Counted from the stretch's first letter, positions 33,912 through 44,366 are shown. The stretch: DNA of 64,000 nucleotides from Zhongshania aquatica (GCF_027257955.1 NZ_JANZNQ010000003.1:186001-250000), one strand, 5' to 3'. Program-made: numbers and translations. Notes: a model not told the origin generated them from the sequence alone.

Positions 33912-35318
33912 CTATGGCTGTAACACAACCCATAGCGCCATTTGACCACGCAGGACTCTCAGTAACAAACGCCCCTTGCTGGAAGACATTATCTCGCTAA
34001 ACTGCTTTACATCGCCGACACGGCGCTGGTTAACAGACACAATTAAATCGCCTTGCACTAATTTACCAGAGGCTTCTGCTGTATTGGCGACCGCTGTCAC
34101 TAATACACCCTGCCCGTTTTCGGCATCTCGCAGAGTCACGCCCTGCAGCAGATCACTGCTCGAATCACCGCTAGCAACTACCGCTGCCCCAGCAGAAACA
34201 GCCGCAAGTTCAGCGCGGTACTCTTTACGCTTACCTTCACGCAATACCGTAACTAGAATACGGTCCCCAACACGTTTTAGACCAACTGCATTGCGTAGCT
34301 GCGCGGAGCTACGGATCTCTTTACCGTCAACCTCTACAACGACGTCACCCACCTGCAAACCCGCTTTGTCTGCCGCAGAACCACTCTGCACCTCTGCGAT
34401 CACCGCGCCGCGCTGATGTTTACCGACCTTAAACGCATCCGCCAACTCAGAAGTTAAGTCTTGGATAACAACACCCAGCTGACCCCGCCGCACTTCTCCA
34501 TGCTCTAGAATTTGATCAATACTCACTTTGGCCATATTGATGGGAATGGCAAAGCCAATCCCAACATTTCCGCCAGAGGGCGCCAAAATTGCCGTATTCA
34601 CGCCAACCAACTCGCCTCGCAAATTGACCAGCGCGCCGCCAGAATTACCCGGATTAATCGACGCATCGGTTTGTATGAAATTTTCATAACCTTCTATACC
34701 AAGACCCGTTCGGCCAAGTGCGCTAACTATACCCGTTGTAACCGTTTGCCCAAGACCAAAGGGATTACCTATAGCCACAACGTAATCACCTACCTCTAAT
34801 TTCTCAGAATCAGCTAGTTTTACGCTGTGTAGGTTCTTCGCATCAATTTTCAGTACTGCAATATCCACATCCGGATCGGTTCCAACGAGGGTAGCAGTGT
34901 AATTACGGCCGTCTTCCATACTGACCGTAATCTCATCAGCGCCATTCACTACGTGGTGATTAGTCAGAACGATGCCCTTCTCAGCATCGATTATGACACC
35001 AGAGCCCGCACTTTGCGTGCGACGCTGTGGTTGCAGCTGCTGCATTTGCTGATCTGGCACATTGAAAAATCGGCGAAAAAACGGATCATTAAGCAAGGGG
35101 TTTTGGCGAACGGTTTGCGTGGTATACGTTGAAATATTAACGACCGCAGGATTAACCGTTTTTAACATCGGCGCCAAACTGGGAAGCGCGCGCCCCTCAC
35201 CATCCTCCTGCGGGAAAAATGCCAGACTGCCCTGCGCTAGAGTAGCCAAAAAACAAAAAACCAAGGCCTTAACTAACAAGTACTGTGATGTACGAAAAGT
35301 CTGAAACTGATTAGTCAT
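33912..35318 (-). CDS. Periplasmic serine endoprotease, Do/HtrA family (MucD/DegP-like)
   Basis: A 468-residue secreted quality-control protease. The signal peptide (LLVKALVFCFLATLAQGSLA) is followed by a trypsin-like domain with His in TNHHVVNGADEI, Asp in DPDVDIAVLKID and Ser in INPGNSGGALVN, and two PDZ domains (about 275-360 and 380-465; RRGQLGVVIQDL starts the first). The length and two PDZ domains fit DegP/MucD, not single-PDZ DegS. ATG 35318 is chosen; the frame before it to 35375 has no ribosome site. In Pseudomonas MucD lies in the sigma-E operon, which is not present here. Confidence 0.94.
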   Translation of the reverse strand: MTNQFQTFRTSQYLLVKALVFCFLATLAQGSLAFFPQEDGEGRALPSLAPMLKTVNPAVVNISTYTTQTVRQNPLLNDPFFRRFFNVPDQQMQQLQPQRRTQSAGSGVIIDAEKGIVLTNHHVVNGADEITVSMEDGRNYTATLVGTDPDVDIAVLKIDAKNLHSVKLADSEKLEVGDYVVAIGNPFGLGQTVTTGIVSALGRTGLGIEGYENFIQTDASINPGNSGGALVNLRGELVGVNTAILAPSGGNVGIGFAIPINMAKVSIDQILEHGEVRRGQLGVVIQDLTSELADAFKVGKHQRGAVIAEVQSGSAADKAGLQVGDVVVEVDGKEIRSSAQLRNAVGLKRVGDRILVTVLREGKRKEYRAELAAVSAGAAVVASGDSSSDLLQGVTLRDAENGQGVLVTAVANTAEASGKLVQGDLIVSVNQRRVGDVKQFSEIMSSSKGRLLLRVLRGQMALWVVLQP

Positions 35319-35414
35319 AACGTATTTCGGCTCCCAATAGTCAATAACACTGACCGTTAGAGCCCAGCTCAACACAAAAAATTCCGCAAATTAACTATTT
35401 GTTTGGCATTTTCA

Positions 35415-35693
35415 TCAAACAAGTTTTTCTGCCATTGAGCGAGAGATTTCGCTCTGAATTTTTGACTTAAACGCGCCCATCATTAAGCCCAATTTAATAT
35501 CGACTTTAACCTCTTGCTCTCCCAGGGTGATTAAGCCTTTAATTCCCGAACGCACAACTTCGACTTCATCGTTACTTAACCAACGCGAACTGATTTGATA
35601 CCGCTCTTCCAACTTTGTCGCCATCTGCTTAATTAAGTCACGGAGTTCGTCTGGATTTTTATTATGGCGTTGGCGAAGTGAAATATTCGACAC
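35415..35693 (-). CDS. Polyhydroxyalkanoic acid system family protein (PHA_gran_rgn)
   Basis: A 92-residue small protein: SNISLRQRHNKNPDELRDLI, then KLEERYQISSRWL, VEVVRSGIKGLITLG and VKVDIKLGLMMGAFKSKI. This is a short family annotated as a polyhydroxyalkanoate granule system protein, though its role outside that context is unclear. No PHA synthase lies near. The start is taken at GTG 35693 (GGAG ten bases upstream), because residues before it look unlike a protein; the frame opens further up to 35768. Confidence 0.75.
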   Translation of the reverse strand: MSNISLRQRHNKNPDELRDLIKQMATKLEERYQISSRWLSNDEVEVVRSGIKGLITLGEQEVKVDIKLGLMMGAFKSKIQSEISRSMAEKLV

Positions 35694-35843
35694 TGATTCA
35701 ATACTCCATAAAGTAATAATACGAAACAATCCGCCTGTATTATGGCAGCTCATCACAAAGTTGCCCAACTATTGTGTTCAAACGGACATCGAGACCAACG
35801 CCAATATCCAGCGTTGAGCGAAAGTACAAATGTGCAGGCAAAA

Positions 35844-35867
35844 AAAAACCGCAATTAAGCGGTTTTT
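35844..35867 (-). terminator. Terminator downstream of tRNA-Ala
   Basis: A perfect inverted repeat AAAAACCGC / GCGGTTTTT with a 6-base loop; with flanking A/T runs it can end transcription on either strand. It lies 9 bases after the tRNA 3' end on the minus strand. Confidence 0.88.
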
Positions 35868-35875
35868 CAAAACTT

Positions 35876-35951
<76 letters not shown>

Positions 35952-36085
35952 AAAGTGGAGGCTGCGCATATTACGATCAGCCCCCAAGCTTGTCAACACA
36001 CGGATTTGAAATCACCGCATTTTTCTAACACTATCAAGCCCATGCAACTCTCACGGGACTAACCGGTACTGAAAGAAGCTATCAA

Positions 36086-37570
36086 TTACGCAAGATCTTG
36101 ATATTGCTTTTCAAGCTTTTTCAAACGTTTTTTGCCCACACCACCCAATACTTCGATGGCGTGCCGCAAACGAGCGCGACTCATATCTGGGCCCAACACT
36201 TCCATCGAGTCAACGACGGAAATCGACGACGTTGTGCCCGCTATGGCAATAAATAAAGGTGGCATAAAATCCTTAAGCTTTATACCGAGACCGTCAGCAA
36301 GAGACTTTACTTCGGCAAAAATTCGGTCGCGCTGCCAATCGCTCAACGCCTCCAAACGCCACGCAGCGCACTGAAGCAACGTAACAAGCTCCTCCTCACT
36401 CAAGTTCGATCCAGCGAAACTAGCCGGTGTGAGTGGCAGCATTCCCGACAAAAAGAAGCCAGCAAGAGGCGCCATATCGCTGAACACTTCAATGCGCGAC
36501 TGCAGGTGTGGCAGCATTTTCATTAGCGTTTCGCGATTTAAAGCCCAATCCTGCATGCGATCAGCAAGCTGTTCGAGACTGCAGTCCTCTCGCAGCCACA
36601 AGCCGTTCAACCAGCGCAGCTTTTCTACATCGAATATCGGGCCGCCTAAGCTAACGCGGGTAATATCGAAATTATCTATCATTGTTTGCAGGCTGAATTT
36701 TTCGCTCTCGTCTGGCATTGACCAGCCCATGCGACCAAGGTAATTCAACAATGCCTCAGGCAAAAAGCCCATGCGCTGGTAGTACCATATACTCGTCGGA
36801 TTTTTGCGTTTACTGAGCTTACTTTTGTCTGGATTGCGCAGCAGTGGCAAATGACAAAGTACCGGCATATCCCAGCCAAAATACTGATAAAGTAACTTAT
36901 GCTTTGGCGCAGAGTTAATCCACTCCTCACCCCGCAGAACATGGGTTATCTCCATTAAATGATCATCAACCACATTAGCCAAATGATAGGTCGGCAAACC
37001 ATCTGACTTAAGTAGTATTTGGGCGTCTACCTGCCCCCACTCCAGCTCAATTTTACCCCGCAACATATCGTCAATTTCGCAGCGACCATCATCTTCGGGC
37101 ACATGCATTCGAATTACATAGGCATCCCCTGCTCTCTCGCGGCGAGTATGTTCAGCATCATCAAGTTTAAGATCTGAATATTTTAACGCGGTATGTCCAC
37201 CCGCTTCGCGGCGAGCCTCACGTAATATATCTAGCTCCTCAGCCGTTCGATAGCATCGAAATGCGTGGCCTGCGGCAATTAACTGCTCACAGTGTTCTTT
37301 ATATATTTCGCTGCGTTCGCTTTGGCGATAAGGCCCGTGAGGGCCGCCAACATCTGGCCCTTCTGCCCACGCCAAACCCAACCAACGCAATGAATCCAGA
37401 ATCGCCTGCTCTGATGCCGGCGTAGAGCGCTGCTGATCGGTATCTTCAATACGAAGTATAAATTCACCACCCTGGCTTTTCGCAAAACAGTAATTGAACA
37501 GCGCGATATACGCTGTGCCAACATGTGGGTCGCCGGTAGGCGAAGGAGCAATACGAGTACGAACAGTCAT
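36086..37570 (-). CDS. gltX: Glutamyl-tRNA synthetase
   Basis: A 494-residue class I synthetase. The HIGH-type motif is [13 protein letters not shown], the KMSKS-type motif is [10 protein letters not shown], and [16 protein letters not shown] identifies the GluRS catalytic domain. The C-terminal helical anticodon-binding part completes it. ATG 37570 gives the family start [11 protein letters not shown]; the frame to 37597 is an extension. The CysX-type zinc site is replaced ([17 protein letters not shown]), as in the Thermus-like subtype. It diverges from dusA across about 130 bases. Confidence 0.97.
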   Translation of the reverse strand: MTVRTRIAPSPTGDPHVGTAYIALFNYCFAKSQGGEFILRIEDTDQQRSTPASEQAILDSLRWLGLAWAEGPDVGGPHGPYRQSERSEIYKEHCEQLIAAGHAFRCYRTAEELDILREARREAGGHTALKYSDLKLDDAEHTRRERAGDAYVIRMHVPEDDGRCEIDDMLRGKIELEWGQVDAQILLKSDGLPTYHLANVVDDHLMEITHVLRGEEWINSAPKHKLLYQYFGWDMPVLCHLPLLRNPDKSKLSKRKNPTSIWYYQRMGFLPEALLNYLGRMGWSMPDESEKFSLQTMIDNFDITRVSLGGPIFDVEKLRWLNGLWLREDCSLEQLADRMQDWALNRETLMKMLPHLQSRIEVFSDMAPLAGFFLSGMLPLTPASFAGSNLSEEELVTLLQCAAWRLEALSDWQRDRIFAEVKSLADGLGIKLKDFMPPLFIAIAGTTSSISVVDSMEVLGPDMSRARLRHAIEVLGGVGKKRLKKLEKQYQDLA

Positions 37571-37703
37571 GGAGTGTTTATTACCATTTGAATACAATAG
37601 ACATTTAGGCTCGCCGCCAAGTGCACGAGCAGGCCATTTAGCCCGCTATTATACGTGCCAGACACGGCAAGATTCACCCACCCGCAGAGGTATTTCGCGG
37701 CAG

Positions 37704-38726
37704 ATGTATAAAAAATCACTCAATCGCCGCTTTTGCGTTGCGCCGATGCTCGACTGGTCAGACCGACAATGTAGGGTTTTTTGGCGCCAGCTGACCACCG
37801 AAGCAGTGCTTTACACCGAAATGATCACTACCGGTGCACTGATACATGGCGACGCGGAACGCCATCTTAATTTTAGTGACATTGAGCATCCTCTGGCCCT
37901 ACAACTCGGCGGCAGTGACCCAGATGCCTTGGTGCACTCTGTTCGCTTAGCAGAAAAGTGGGGCTACGACGAAGTTAATTTAAACTGCGGCTGCCCGTCT
38001 GACCGGGTTCAAAATGGCTTTTTCGGCGCTTGCTTAATGTCGCGCCCAACCCTCGTCGCCGACTGTGTCAAAGCCATGAAAGATGCAAGCAGTCTTCCTA
38101 TCACTGTCAAACATCGCATCGGTATTGATGAGCAAGAGGGATACGGCCCATTGCAGGAATTCGTCGCGGCCATCGCCGATGCAGGCACTGACGCCATTAT
38201 CGTTCATGCCCGCAAAGCTTGGTTGCAAGGCCTCAGTCCAAAGGAAAATCGTGAAATACCGCCCTTGAATTACAACTTGGTATATCAACTAAAACAGGAT
38301 TTCCCCGACCTTGAAATCATCATCAATGGCGGCATACAGAACATGCCGGATGCCGCCTCGCAATTGTCACATGTGGATGGCATTATGATGGGCCGCAGTG
38401 CCTATCAAACACCGTTTCTTCTTGCCGAAGTAGATTCACAGTTTTATGGTAGAGATCAGAAGATCTGTACGCGAAGCGATATTATTCGCGGATTATTCCC
38501 CTATATTGAAGCGGAACTTGCCAGCGGTACCCGACTCAATCATATAAGTAGGCATATGCTGGGATTATTTAATGGCGAACCTGGTGGTCGTTTATTTAGA
38601 CGCTATATCAGCGAACACGCGCACAAACCCACCGCTGGCATTGAGGTTTTAGAACAGGCCTTAAATCTTACGGAACACGCTCTGCAGACCATGCAGGGAA
38701 AAAGGACAGCGATTAATGAGCAGTAA
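37704..38726 (+). CDS. dusA: tRNA-dihydrouridine synthase A
   Basis: A 340-residue FMN enzyme that reduces U20/U20a in the tRNA D loop. FMN-barrel signatures are [32 protein letters not shown] and [18 protein letters not shown] with the active cysteine, followed by [20 protein letters not shown]. The C-terminal helical domain is present. ATG 37704 is selected because the longer frame crosses the gltX start region. It overlaps the transaldolase gene by 11 bases. Confidence 0.95.
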   Translation: MYKKSLNRRFCVAPMLDWSDRQCRVFWRQLTTEAVLYTEMITTGALIHGDAERHLNFSDIEHPLALQLGGSDPDALVHSVRLAEKWGYDEVNLNCGCPSDRVQNGFFGACLMSRPTLVADCVKAMKDASSLPITVKHRIGIDEQEGYGPLQEFVAAIADAGTDAIIVHARKAWLQGLSPKENREIPPLNYNLVYQLKQDFPDLEIIINGGIQNMPDAASQLSHVDGIMMGRSAYQTPFLLAEVDSQFYGRDQKICTRSDIIRGLFPYIEAELASGTRLNHISRHMLGLFNGEPGGRLFRRYISEHAHKPTAGIEVLEQALNLTEHALQTMQGKRTAINEQ

Positions 38727-39666
38727 ATTAGACCAACTAAAACAAGTTACCGATGTTGTTGCCGACACGGGTGACATAGACGCAATCCGCAACTTCTCGC
38801 CCCAAGATGCCACCACAAACCCGTCTCTTATTCTAAAAGCGGCTCAATTGCCGCAGTACCGCCCCCTAATCCAGCGCGTCATTCAGGCACAAAGTGATGG
38901 CGCAAGAGACGCGCAATGGCTTCAAAAAACAGCAACGCAACTGGCGGTTGAGATCGGCAGCGAAATTTGCAAATTAGTCCCCGGAAAAGTGTCTACAGAA
39001 GTCGACGCACGGCTATCATTTAATACCGATGCCATGATTGCCCAAGGCCGCTATATTGCCGATCTTTACCAAAACAAAGGTATAGGCAAAGAGCGTTTGC
39101 TAATCAAAATTGCGTCGACATGGGAAGGTATTCAAGCCGCAAAGGTGCTAGAGAAAGAAGGCATAGAATGTAACCTCACTTTGTTGTTTAGCCTCATTCA
39201 GGCTGCCGCCTGCGCTGAGGCTGGCGCAACATTGATTTCACCATTTGTGGGGCGAATATTAGATTGGCATGTCGCGCGGGGTGTTAAACCAGACACCGCC
39301 AATGATGACCCAGGCGTGCAATCAGTAATCGCCATTTACAGTTATTACAAGCAGCATGACTATAAAACAGTAGTGATGGGCGCGAGCTTCCGCAATATGG
39401 CAGAAATCGAGGCCTTGGCCGGCTGCGACCGCCTAACGATTAGCCCTGCACTTCTTAAAGAACTGAGCGAAGACAGCCAAGTCCTCCCCCGGAAACTATC
39501 GCCATCTATGACCTTTGAACCCATTAGCAAACTCGATATTACTGAATCTGGATTCCGTTGGGCGTTGAATGAAGACGCAATGGCGACAGAAAAACTCGCT
39601 GAGGGTATTAGAGCTTTTGCTGCTGACCAAATTAAACTTGAAATCCTGCTTAGCGAGTGGACCTAA
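38716..39666 (+). CDS. tal: Transaldolase
   Basis: A 316-residue class I aldolase of the TalB type, transferring dihydroxyacetone units in the non-oxidative pentose phosphate pathway. The Schiff-base lysine is in [29 protein letters not shown] and [17 protein letters not shown] are typical, with [10 protein letters not shown] near the end. It begins inside the dusA end, so the two are translationally coupled; the pair occurs in Pseudomonas also. Confidence 0.96.
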   Translation: MSSKLDQLKQVTDVVADTGDIDAIRNFSPQDATTNPSLILKAAQLPQYRPLIQRVIQAQSDGARDAQWLQKTATQLAVEIGSEICKLVPGKVSTEVDARLSFNTDAMIAQGRYIADLYQNKGIGKERLLIKIASTWEGIQAAKVLEKEGIECNLTLLFSLIQAAACAEAGATLISPFVGRILDWHVARGVKPDTANDDPGVQSVIAIYSYYKQHDYKTVVMGASFRNMAEIEALAGCDRLTISPALLKELSEDSQVLPRKLSPSMTFEPISKLDITESGFRWALNEDAMATEKLAEGIRAFAADQIKLEILLSEWT

Positions 39667-39669
39667 GGC

Positions 39670-40125
39670 ATGTTTGAAAAACTGAAACAACTTTTCTCTG
39701 TAGAAGAAAACACCGAAAAGAATATTATGTCGCTTGAATTAGCGGCAGCGGCCCTGCTGATAGAAGTCAGTAAATCGGACTTTCAACAAGATCCCGGCGA
39801 AATCGACAAGATTCGTGAATTATTGGTGCGGTGTTTTTCAGTGTCGCTAGCCGATATTGAGGACTTTATGGCAACGGCCTCGGCAATCAACAAAGATAGC
39901 ACGTCGCTTTACCCATTTACCCGTTACATCAACGACAACTGCAATAACATTGAAAAATACGAATTGATTGCAGCCCTTTGGGAGGTCGCCATTGAGGACG
40001 GTCGCATAGATAAATACGAAGATCATCTGATCAGAAAAATCTCAAATCTAATTTATCTACCACACACAGAGTTTATAAGAGCCAAACTGACTACAACGGG
40101 GAAAACAGAGTCAAACAACAGCTAA
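39670..40125 (+). CDS. TerB-like protein
   Basis: A 151-residue helical soluble protein. It has the two acidic helix-loop elements of the TerB fold: LELAAAALLIEVSKSDFQQDPGEIDKIR and, in the second half, LIAALWEVAIEDGRIDKYEDHLIRKI, of which EDGRIDKYED is the metal-site type. TerB proteins are associated with tellurite and other stress resistance, but this single-domain form has no ter operon around it. It starts 3 bases after tal; role unknown. Confidence 0.85.
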   Translation: MFEKLKQLFSVEENTEKNIMSLELAAAALLIEVSKSDFQQDPGEIDKIRELLVRCFSVSLADIEDFMATASAINKDSTSLYPFTRYINDNCNNIEKYELIAALWEVAIEDGRIDKYEDHLIRKISNLIYLPHTEFIRAKLTTTGKTESNNS

Positions 40126-40138
40126 GTTAGCCTAAAAC

Positions 40139-40627
40139 TTAAAAGCACTGCCCTTCAAGCAGCGACACTAACTCACGGAACTTAGCGTGGTTACTGTCGC
40201 TAAGCCCCATCAGTGTACGATGTGCTTCAAGCACGCGCGCTTTAACTGCATCCTCACTGCATGGCAAGGCAGGCAATTCGCCAAGGTCCTCATCGTTCAA
40301 AAGAGGTTCTTCACGAATTCGGAAAACCCGATCAAAGCCCATACTTTCAAGAACACGGGTAATATCGGGGTTGGTTGACAAAATAAGGGGAACAAACTGA
40401 AAGCGTGCTTTGGCTTTAATTGCCAATTTTGCGAGCAAACCTAAGGTCGTACTATCAACATTAGACGCATCCGACAGATCGACAACAACACTGGCAAAAT
40501 CGTCCACCGAGAGCATTTCATCAAAAAACTCATCTAAGGTGGTACAAAGTGTTAAACGCACGTCACCAACTAATTTGATAACAAACGCCCCGTCTTGTCC
40601 CGCTACCAATATCCTACCAGGCTGCAT
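40139..40627 (-). CDS. STAS-domain anti-sigma-factor antagonist
   Basis: A 162-residue protein with a STAS domain in its first 100 residues (GAFVIKLVGDVRLTLC, VVVDLSDASNVDSTTLGLLAKLAIKA with the phosphorylatable Ser/Thr, MGFDRVFRI), and an extra C-terminal helical extension. It is the downstream partner of the REC-phosphatase gene 5 bases before it, corresponding to the Pseudomonas pair near tal (PA2797/PA2798, known as RssC/RssB). It probably sequesters an anti-sigma kinase when dephosphorylated. Confidence 0.9.
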   Translation of the reverse strand: MQPGRILVAGQDGAFVIKLVGDVRLTLCTTLDEFFDEMLSVDDFASVVVDLSDASNVDSTTLGLLAKLAIKAKARFQFVPLILSTNPDITRVLESMGFDRVFRIREEPLLNDEDLGELPALPCSEDAVKARVLEAHRTLMGLSDSNHAKFRELVSLLEGQCF

Positions 40628-40631
40628 TTGC

Positions 40632-41813
40632 CTATAACCTGCACACGACTAAAATTGCGATATCATCTGGCGCCTCGTCTATTTTTAATAGCCCGAATAT
40701 TTCCGCCAGGCCTGTAGACGAACTCTCTCCGTCTTTGAGAATGTCGAGCAACTTCCGCTCTTTATCCTCAAGGGTTTCACAGTCTATCACCTCTAATATA
40801 CCATCCGAGAATAGCGTCAACACCGCCCCTGGTGGAAAGGTGATCATGTGGTCACTGTACTCGGCATCGGCGAACAAGCCAACCGGCATATCGTGTTCTG
40901 GCAGAAATTCTGAATGACCATCTACCGCCATCGCCGGGGCAGGAAGATGACCAGCAACCGAATAACACAATTGGTGACACTTTAAATCGAAGGCACCAAC
41001 GCACATGGTGACATGCTTGCCGATGCCCATCTCCAGCAGTTCGCGGTTTGCAATGGCAAGCATTTTAGCGGGAGACAGAATGGCAGTTGAACCGCGGTGC
41101 AAAAAATCACTCCGCTTACGGGCAAACAGATTCTTAAGAAAAACGGTCACAAACGCCGAACTAGCGCCGTGACCTGAAACATCAGCGACAAAGAAAACCG
41201 CATGATCTTCGCCGACGAGAAAATAATCGACAAAATCGCCACTCAAATACAATGACGGCAGGATAAAATGACAAAAGCGATAATCGCTTATTTGCTTTGG
41301 GGTATCGGGCAGCAGGAGCTGTTGGACGTGCTTACCAGCCTGCTGGTCTTGCTGCAATAGAGTTAGGCTTTCGAGTAAATCCCTATTCGCGTTCTCTAAC
41401 TTAGTTCGATAGGCGAGGTTTTCGCGTTTTAATGTCCCCCGCTCCACCGCCCTATCAATAACATGGCGAATGACGTCTAAATTTTCCGGCGGCAACATTA
41501 AGTAATCGGTTGCACCGTGACGGACCGCCTCTACAACATCGGCAAGACTTTTACGCCTAGACACACCGATAAGAGGCAATTCCCGAGGATCCGCGGCCAT
41601 TTGACCCAATAAGTCGATACCGCGATCATCAGGAAAATCGATATCAACCATTACGATATCAATGTCCTCTTCCCTAAAACTTAGCATCGCACTCGCGCAG
41701 TCAGTAATGGCGAGTACCGACATGCCCAGCTTTTCCAAGGAGGAAACTAGCTCAGCATGCACAGCGTCTGCCTGCTGTACCAATAGGATGCTCTGGGGAA
41801 AGGTAGCGTTCAT
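40632..41813 (-). CDS. Response regulator fused to a PP2C-type (SpoIIE) phosphatase
   Basis: A 393-residue partner-switch phosphatase. Residues 1-120 are a receiver with phosphoacceptor Asp57 (IVMVDIDFPDDRG). A coiled coil (about 125-165) leads to the SpoIIE/PP2C domain (VFFVADVSGHGASSAF, ADVSGHG supplying metal ligands, and LTLFSDGILEVID). It would dephosphorylate the STAS protein encoded 5 bases downstream. Odd feature: the usual receiver lysine is replaced by Leu107 in DYLMLPP. Homologous in architecture to RssB of Pseudomonas, which controls RpoS or motility. Confidence 0.92.
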   Translation of the reverse strand: MNATFPQSILLVQQADAVHAELVSSLEKLGMSVLAITDCASAMLSFREEDIDIVMVDIDFPDDRGIDLLGQMAADPRELPLIGVSRRKSLADVVEAVRHGATDYLMLPPENLDVIRHVIDRAVERGTLKRENLAYRTKLENANRDLLESLTLLQQDQQAGKHVQQLLLPDTPKQISDYRFCHFILPSLYLSGDFVDYFLVGEDHAVFFVADVSGHGASSAFVTVFLKNLFARKRSDFLHRGSTAILSPAKMLAIANRELLEMGIGKHVTMCVGAFDLKCHQLCYSVAGHLPAPAMAVDGHSEFLPEHDMPVGLFADAEYSDHMITFPPGAVLTLFSDGILEVIDCETLEDKERKLLDILKDGESSSTGLAEIFGLLKIDEAPDDIAILVVCRL

Positions 41814-41894
41814 GCGGCCTTTTTACTCGCATCAGTCACGACAAACAAGCCGTATTTATGCGGAGAATTTACGCTCTGATTGAATCTAGCCAAT

Positions 41895-42620
41895 TCAGAA
41901 ATCAAATGATTCGAAATCTTCATCGCCAAAATCGTCTTTAAGCTTGCCGTCATTGATAAGAAATTCCCGACGCTGCAAATAGACATCCTTTATAAATGTG
42001 TATTTATCACCAGACACCAATTCCTCGGTACCCAGCAGCGACGCTCGGGTCTGCAATAAATCTAATAGCATCATGCCGTACTGGGCACGCTCTGGATCGA
42101 TACCTTGCGTCACCGAGGTGTAGGAGTCCACCACACGACCTGTGCCGTCCCGAAGTGTGCTTGGACCAAGAAACGGCAGCATTAAATACGGGCCATTGCC
42201 AATGCCCCAAACCGCCATAGTCTGACCAAAATCCTCAGAGTCGCGCTCTAAGCCAATTTGGCCCGCAACATCAAACATCCCTAGAACACCAACAGTGGTA
42301 TTAATCACAAAGCGACCGGTGCTGATGAGAACATCGCCGCCATTGCCTTGAAGTGCATCGTTCCCAATATTTTTAATTTCACCAATGTTGTTAAAAAAAT
42401 TGGCGATACTTTGATCAACAAAGCTCGGAGTGACTTTACGATAACCGCGCGCGACAGGCTGCAGCACATACTGATCAGCAATGTCATTAAAGGCAAAAAC
42501 AGCACGATTCATCCCCTCAAAGGGGTCCCTAGGGTCGGCATGACTGTCGTTCGCAAACGCAGTGACACTATGCAATACAAACAATATTGTCAGCGCCAAG
42601 GCACAAACTATTCGTTCCAT
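41895..42620 (-). CDS. mlaA: MlaA/VacJ phospholipid-transport outer-membrane protein
   Basis: A 241-residue component of the Mla pathway, which removes misplaced phospholipids from the outer leaflet. DPFEGMNRAVFAFNDIADQY, PSFVDQSIANFFNNIGEIKN, GRFVINTTVGVLGMFDVA and DFGQTMAVWGIGNGPYLMLP are classical. The N-terminal signal peptide ends ALALTILFVLHSVTAFA-NDS and lacks the lipobox cysteine, so it is not a standard lipoprotein as MlaA usually is. No other mla gene is in the window. ATG 42620 is supported by the signal sequence. Confidence 0.94.
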   Translation of the reverse strand: MERIVCALALTILFVLHSVTAFANDSHADPRDPFEGMNRAVFAFNDIADQYVLQPVARGYRKVTPSFVDQSIANFFNNIGEIKNIGNDALQGNGGDVLISTGRFVINTTVGVLGMFDVAGQIGLERDSEDFGQTMAVWGIGNGPYLMLPFLGPSTLRDGTGRVVDSYTSVTQGIDPERAQYGMMLLDLLQTRASLLGTEELVSGDKYTFIKDVYLQRREFLINDGKLKDDFGDEDFESFDF

Positions 42621-42697
42621 TGAAATTACTACTCATCAAACCTAAAAATCATTCGTTACTATACGCAATGCGGGAATGCTTGGCACTACTTGGATAG

Positions 42698-43447
42698 TTA
42701 CGGCCTTGCAATGATCAGAATATCAAGATTGAATAACTGCGCTAATATTTTCTGACCAAAGTCCAATATCGAGTCCGGGCTAAGCCCTAGCTCGTCCGCG
42801 ATACGTTGCAACACCGTTTCGCCGGACTGGGGTGTATCGCCCCCTATTAAATCCAATAGGCGTGCGGTAACGGCGTTGATCTCTAAAAATTGAACGCTAT
42901 CGTGACGATTCCGATACACCACGATATAGGTTGGCATGTCTCCTGGCTCTAGCGGACGATTATCACGACTGATTAAATGGACAGGAAATCGGTACGCTAA
43001 GGACCATGCGAGTGGCGAAATTCCCAAGTACGCAGCCAATAAATCTGCAGGAAGCGTTTCCTCGGGAGGTAAATCTTCGTTAGCAACATCCAGCGCCAAC
43101 TCAACCCATTCGTAATGCGCCAGCTCCAATAAAAACGGCGGATCAATTTCACAGGCACCTCGCTGCGATGACAAATACGCTAAGAACTCTTCGGCAATTT
43201 TCAAAAAATAGGGGCTTACGCATTGATGCTTTATCATAAAATCGCGTACTAATGCGTCCCAGTCGTCATCGCTAAACAAGCTGCGACACACTGGAAAGCC
43301 ATTACTCAAAAAGCTATTGATGTTGTTAAAAAATAAGCCTTTATAAATATCGAGTCGACGAGATTCCAAACCTTTTGGTCCCGCGCAATGCTCCGGATCC
43401 CGAATAAACTCTGTCAATTCTCGCTGAATGGCCTGTAACTCACTCAT
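42698..43447 (-). CDS. HvfC/BufC-like DUF2063 partner protein
   Basis: A 249-residue protein with an N-terminal DUF2063 domain (ELQAIQRELTEFIRDP, RRLDIYKGLFFNNINSFL, GFPVCRSLF) followed by a NGO1945-type C-terminal part with an AHYEWVELALD and an LPRF-like segment. In MNIO systems this partner binds the RiPP leader and presents it to the iron oxidase. Its ATG overlaps the preceding DUF692 stop by 4 bases, so the two are coupled. Confidence 0.88.
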   Translation of the reverse strand: MSELQAIQRELTEFIRDPEHCAGPKGLESRRLDIYKGLFFNNINSFLSNGFPVCRSLFSDDDWDALVRDFMIKHQCVSPYFLKIAEEFLAYLSSQRGACEIDPPFLLELAHYEWVELALDVANEDLPPEETLPADLLAAYLGISPLAWSLAYRFPVHLISRDNRPLEPGDMPTYIVVYRNRHDSVQFLEINAVTARLLDLIGGDTPQSGETVLQRIADELGLSPDSILDFGQKILAQLFNLDILIIARP

Positions 43448-44328
43448 TGTTTGGCCACACTAGGTGTCGAGTTCATACGTCCCGATTGGCTGGCATGCTG
43501 AGCTTGCTTGATGCGCTCCACCTCAAGTAGCAGCTCATTCATTGGCGGGAAATTAAAATCTCGCTCCAACAGTGTCGGCAGTGGCCCACAGCGCTCATAA
43601 GCCGCGTCGAGCAAGGCCCAAACTGGGTCAATAACATCGGCACCATGAGTATCAACCCGCAAATCCTCAGCCTCATCATAATGACCGGCTATATGTATAT
43701 ATCTCGCTCGTTCTAAAGGCAAAGCATGGAGAAATTCGAGGGGATCGTAGCGATGATTAATGCTGTTCACGTAAATATTGTTTACATCAAGCAGCAGGTC
43801 ACAGTCAGCCTCGGCCAATACCGCATTGATAAACTCGCTCTCGCTCATTTGTTGCGCGGGTGCGGCGTAGTAGGACGCGTTTTCTAATAAAATCCTTTGG
43901 CCTAACAGATCCTGAACCTGCTTCACTCGGCCTGCAACGTGATGAACAGCCTCCTCCGTAAACGGAATAGGTAGCAAATCATATAATTGTCCCTCATCAC
44001 CGCAGTACGTTAAGTGCTCTGAATACAAGGGGCAGTTAAACGTGTCCATAAACTGCCTTATGTCATTTAATAAATTTGAATCTAGCGGCGAAAACCCGCC
44101 AATATTCAGCGATAAGCCATGTAAATAAACAGGATGACGCTCAGCTACCTCTCTGAACGAGCGGCCGTAACGACCGCCAATTCCGATCCAGTTCTCCGGC
44201 GCGACTTCAATAAAATCAATATCATTCGATGTAAGCTGCTTAAACGCGGTCATTAGACCGCGCCGCAAACCTAGCCCTGCTAGTGCTGAACCTTGATCTA
44301 CCGTACTGTTAGCCATCGATATTGTCAT
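43444..44328 (-). CDS. DUF692 multinuclear non-heme iron oxidase (HvfB/BufB/MbnB-like)
   Basis: A 294-residue TIM-barrel enzyme. Metal ligands of the MNIO family are seen in YSEHLTYCGDEG, LLENASYYAAP, LLLDVNNIYVNSINH, YIHIAGHYDEAEDLRVDTHG and LLERDFNFPP. Such enzymes oxidise cysteines in a peptide precursor to thioamide/oxazolone or thiooxazole groups that bind copper. The precursor is most likely the Cys-rich protein encoded 38 bases upstream. ATG 44328 is kept; a second ATG at 44316 is also possible. Part of a three-gene unit. Confidence 0.92.
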   Translation of the reverse strand: MTISMANSTVDQGSALAGLGLRRGLMTAFKQLTSNDIDFIEVAPENWIGIGGRYGRSFREVAERHPVYLHGLSLNIGGFSPLDSNLLNDIRQFMDTFNCPLYSEHLTYCGDEGQLYDLLPIPFTEEAVHHVAGRVKQVQDLLGQRILLENASYYAAPAQQMSESEFINAVLAEADCDLLLDVNNIYVNSINHRYDPLEFLHALPLERARYIHIAGHYDEAEDLRVDTHGADVIDPVWALLDAAYERCGPLPTLLERDFNFPPMNELLLEVERIKQAQHASQSGRMNSTPSVAKQ

Positions 44329-44366
44329 TGCCGCCCAGAGATCTGATTGCGTGATAGATTAAGCGC

